Positions 5,141 through 5,153 of a stretch of 5,153 nt of DNA are shown in pieces (within the stretch, counting starts at the first letter, position 1; each line of letters starts with the position of its first letter). Position numbers and translations under genes: made by a program. This DNA comes from Mycobacterium sp. (lineage in GTDB: Bacteria; Actinomycetota; Actinomycetes; Mycobacteriales; Mycobacteriaceae): assembly GCA_018882545.1 (NCBI GenBank), contig VERS01000205.1:1-5153 (forward strand), read 5' to 3'. The notes under the pieces were generated by a model that was not told the origin of the DNA, did no database searches, and saw only the letters and a list, made by a program, of their open reading frames with translations.

Positions 5141-5153
5141 GTCACGGCTATCG

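Noticed and set aside
1..5153. Mobile element, CRISPR array, tRNA or phage gene
   Set aside because: No transposase, integrase, terminal inverted repeats, regularly spaced repeats outside the lectin fold or tRNA-like segment was seen; the gaps between genes are all under 130 bp.

Overview
The window is GC-rich and densely coded, with every credible gene on the minus strand, so the genes read from right to left. Gene content and protein similarity to remembered Mycobacterium tuberculosis proteins (Erg3/Rv1814, Rv1815, Rv1817) point to a mycobacterium. A beta-prism-II lectin fused to LysM, known to me from M. smegmatis, suggests a non-tuberculous, probably fast-growing or environmental species. 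These assignments come from reading the translations and from memory; no database search was run.

In transcription order (right to left): (1) 4180-5115, an erg3-like membrane sterol desaturase with its complete histidine clusters; (2) 3693-4175, a small cytosolic RCK_C (TrkA_C) regulator resembling KhtT; (3) 2564-3688, a CPA2 (Kef/KhtU-type) cation/proton antiporter with no RCK domain of its own; (4) 1948-2484, a B-type mannose-binding lectin with three sugar-site motifs spaced exactly 30 residues apart, joined to a C-terminal LysM domain and lacking a signal peptide; (5) 1105-1824, a secreted chymotrypsin-fold serine protease of the Rv1815 type; (6) 1-1064, the N-terminal part of an Rv1817-type FAD-dependent oxidoreductase related to 3-ketosteroid dehydrogenase and fumarate reductase flavoproteins, cut by the left edge.

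The first three genes are tightly packed (4-bp gaps, with Shine-Dalgarno sites inside the preceding gene) and look translationally coupled. Gaps of 79 bp before the lectin and 123 bp before the protease could each hold a promoter; protease and flavoprotein are 40 bp apart and probably co-transcribed. All six preferred starts are GTG or TTG.

No RNA genes, mobile elements, CRISPR arrays or phage genes were seen. The most interesting points are the likely two-part antiporter, a candidate c-di-AMP target, coupled to a sterol desaturase, and the apparent insertion of an antiporter plus lectin between genes that are near neighbours in M. tuberculosis (Rv1814-Rv1815-Rv1817), without a TetR gene corresponding to Rv1816.
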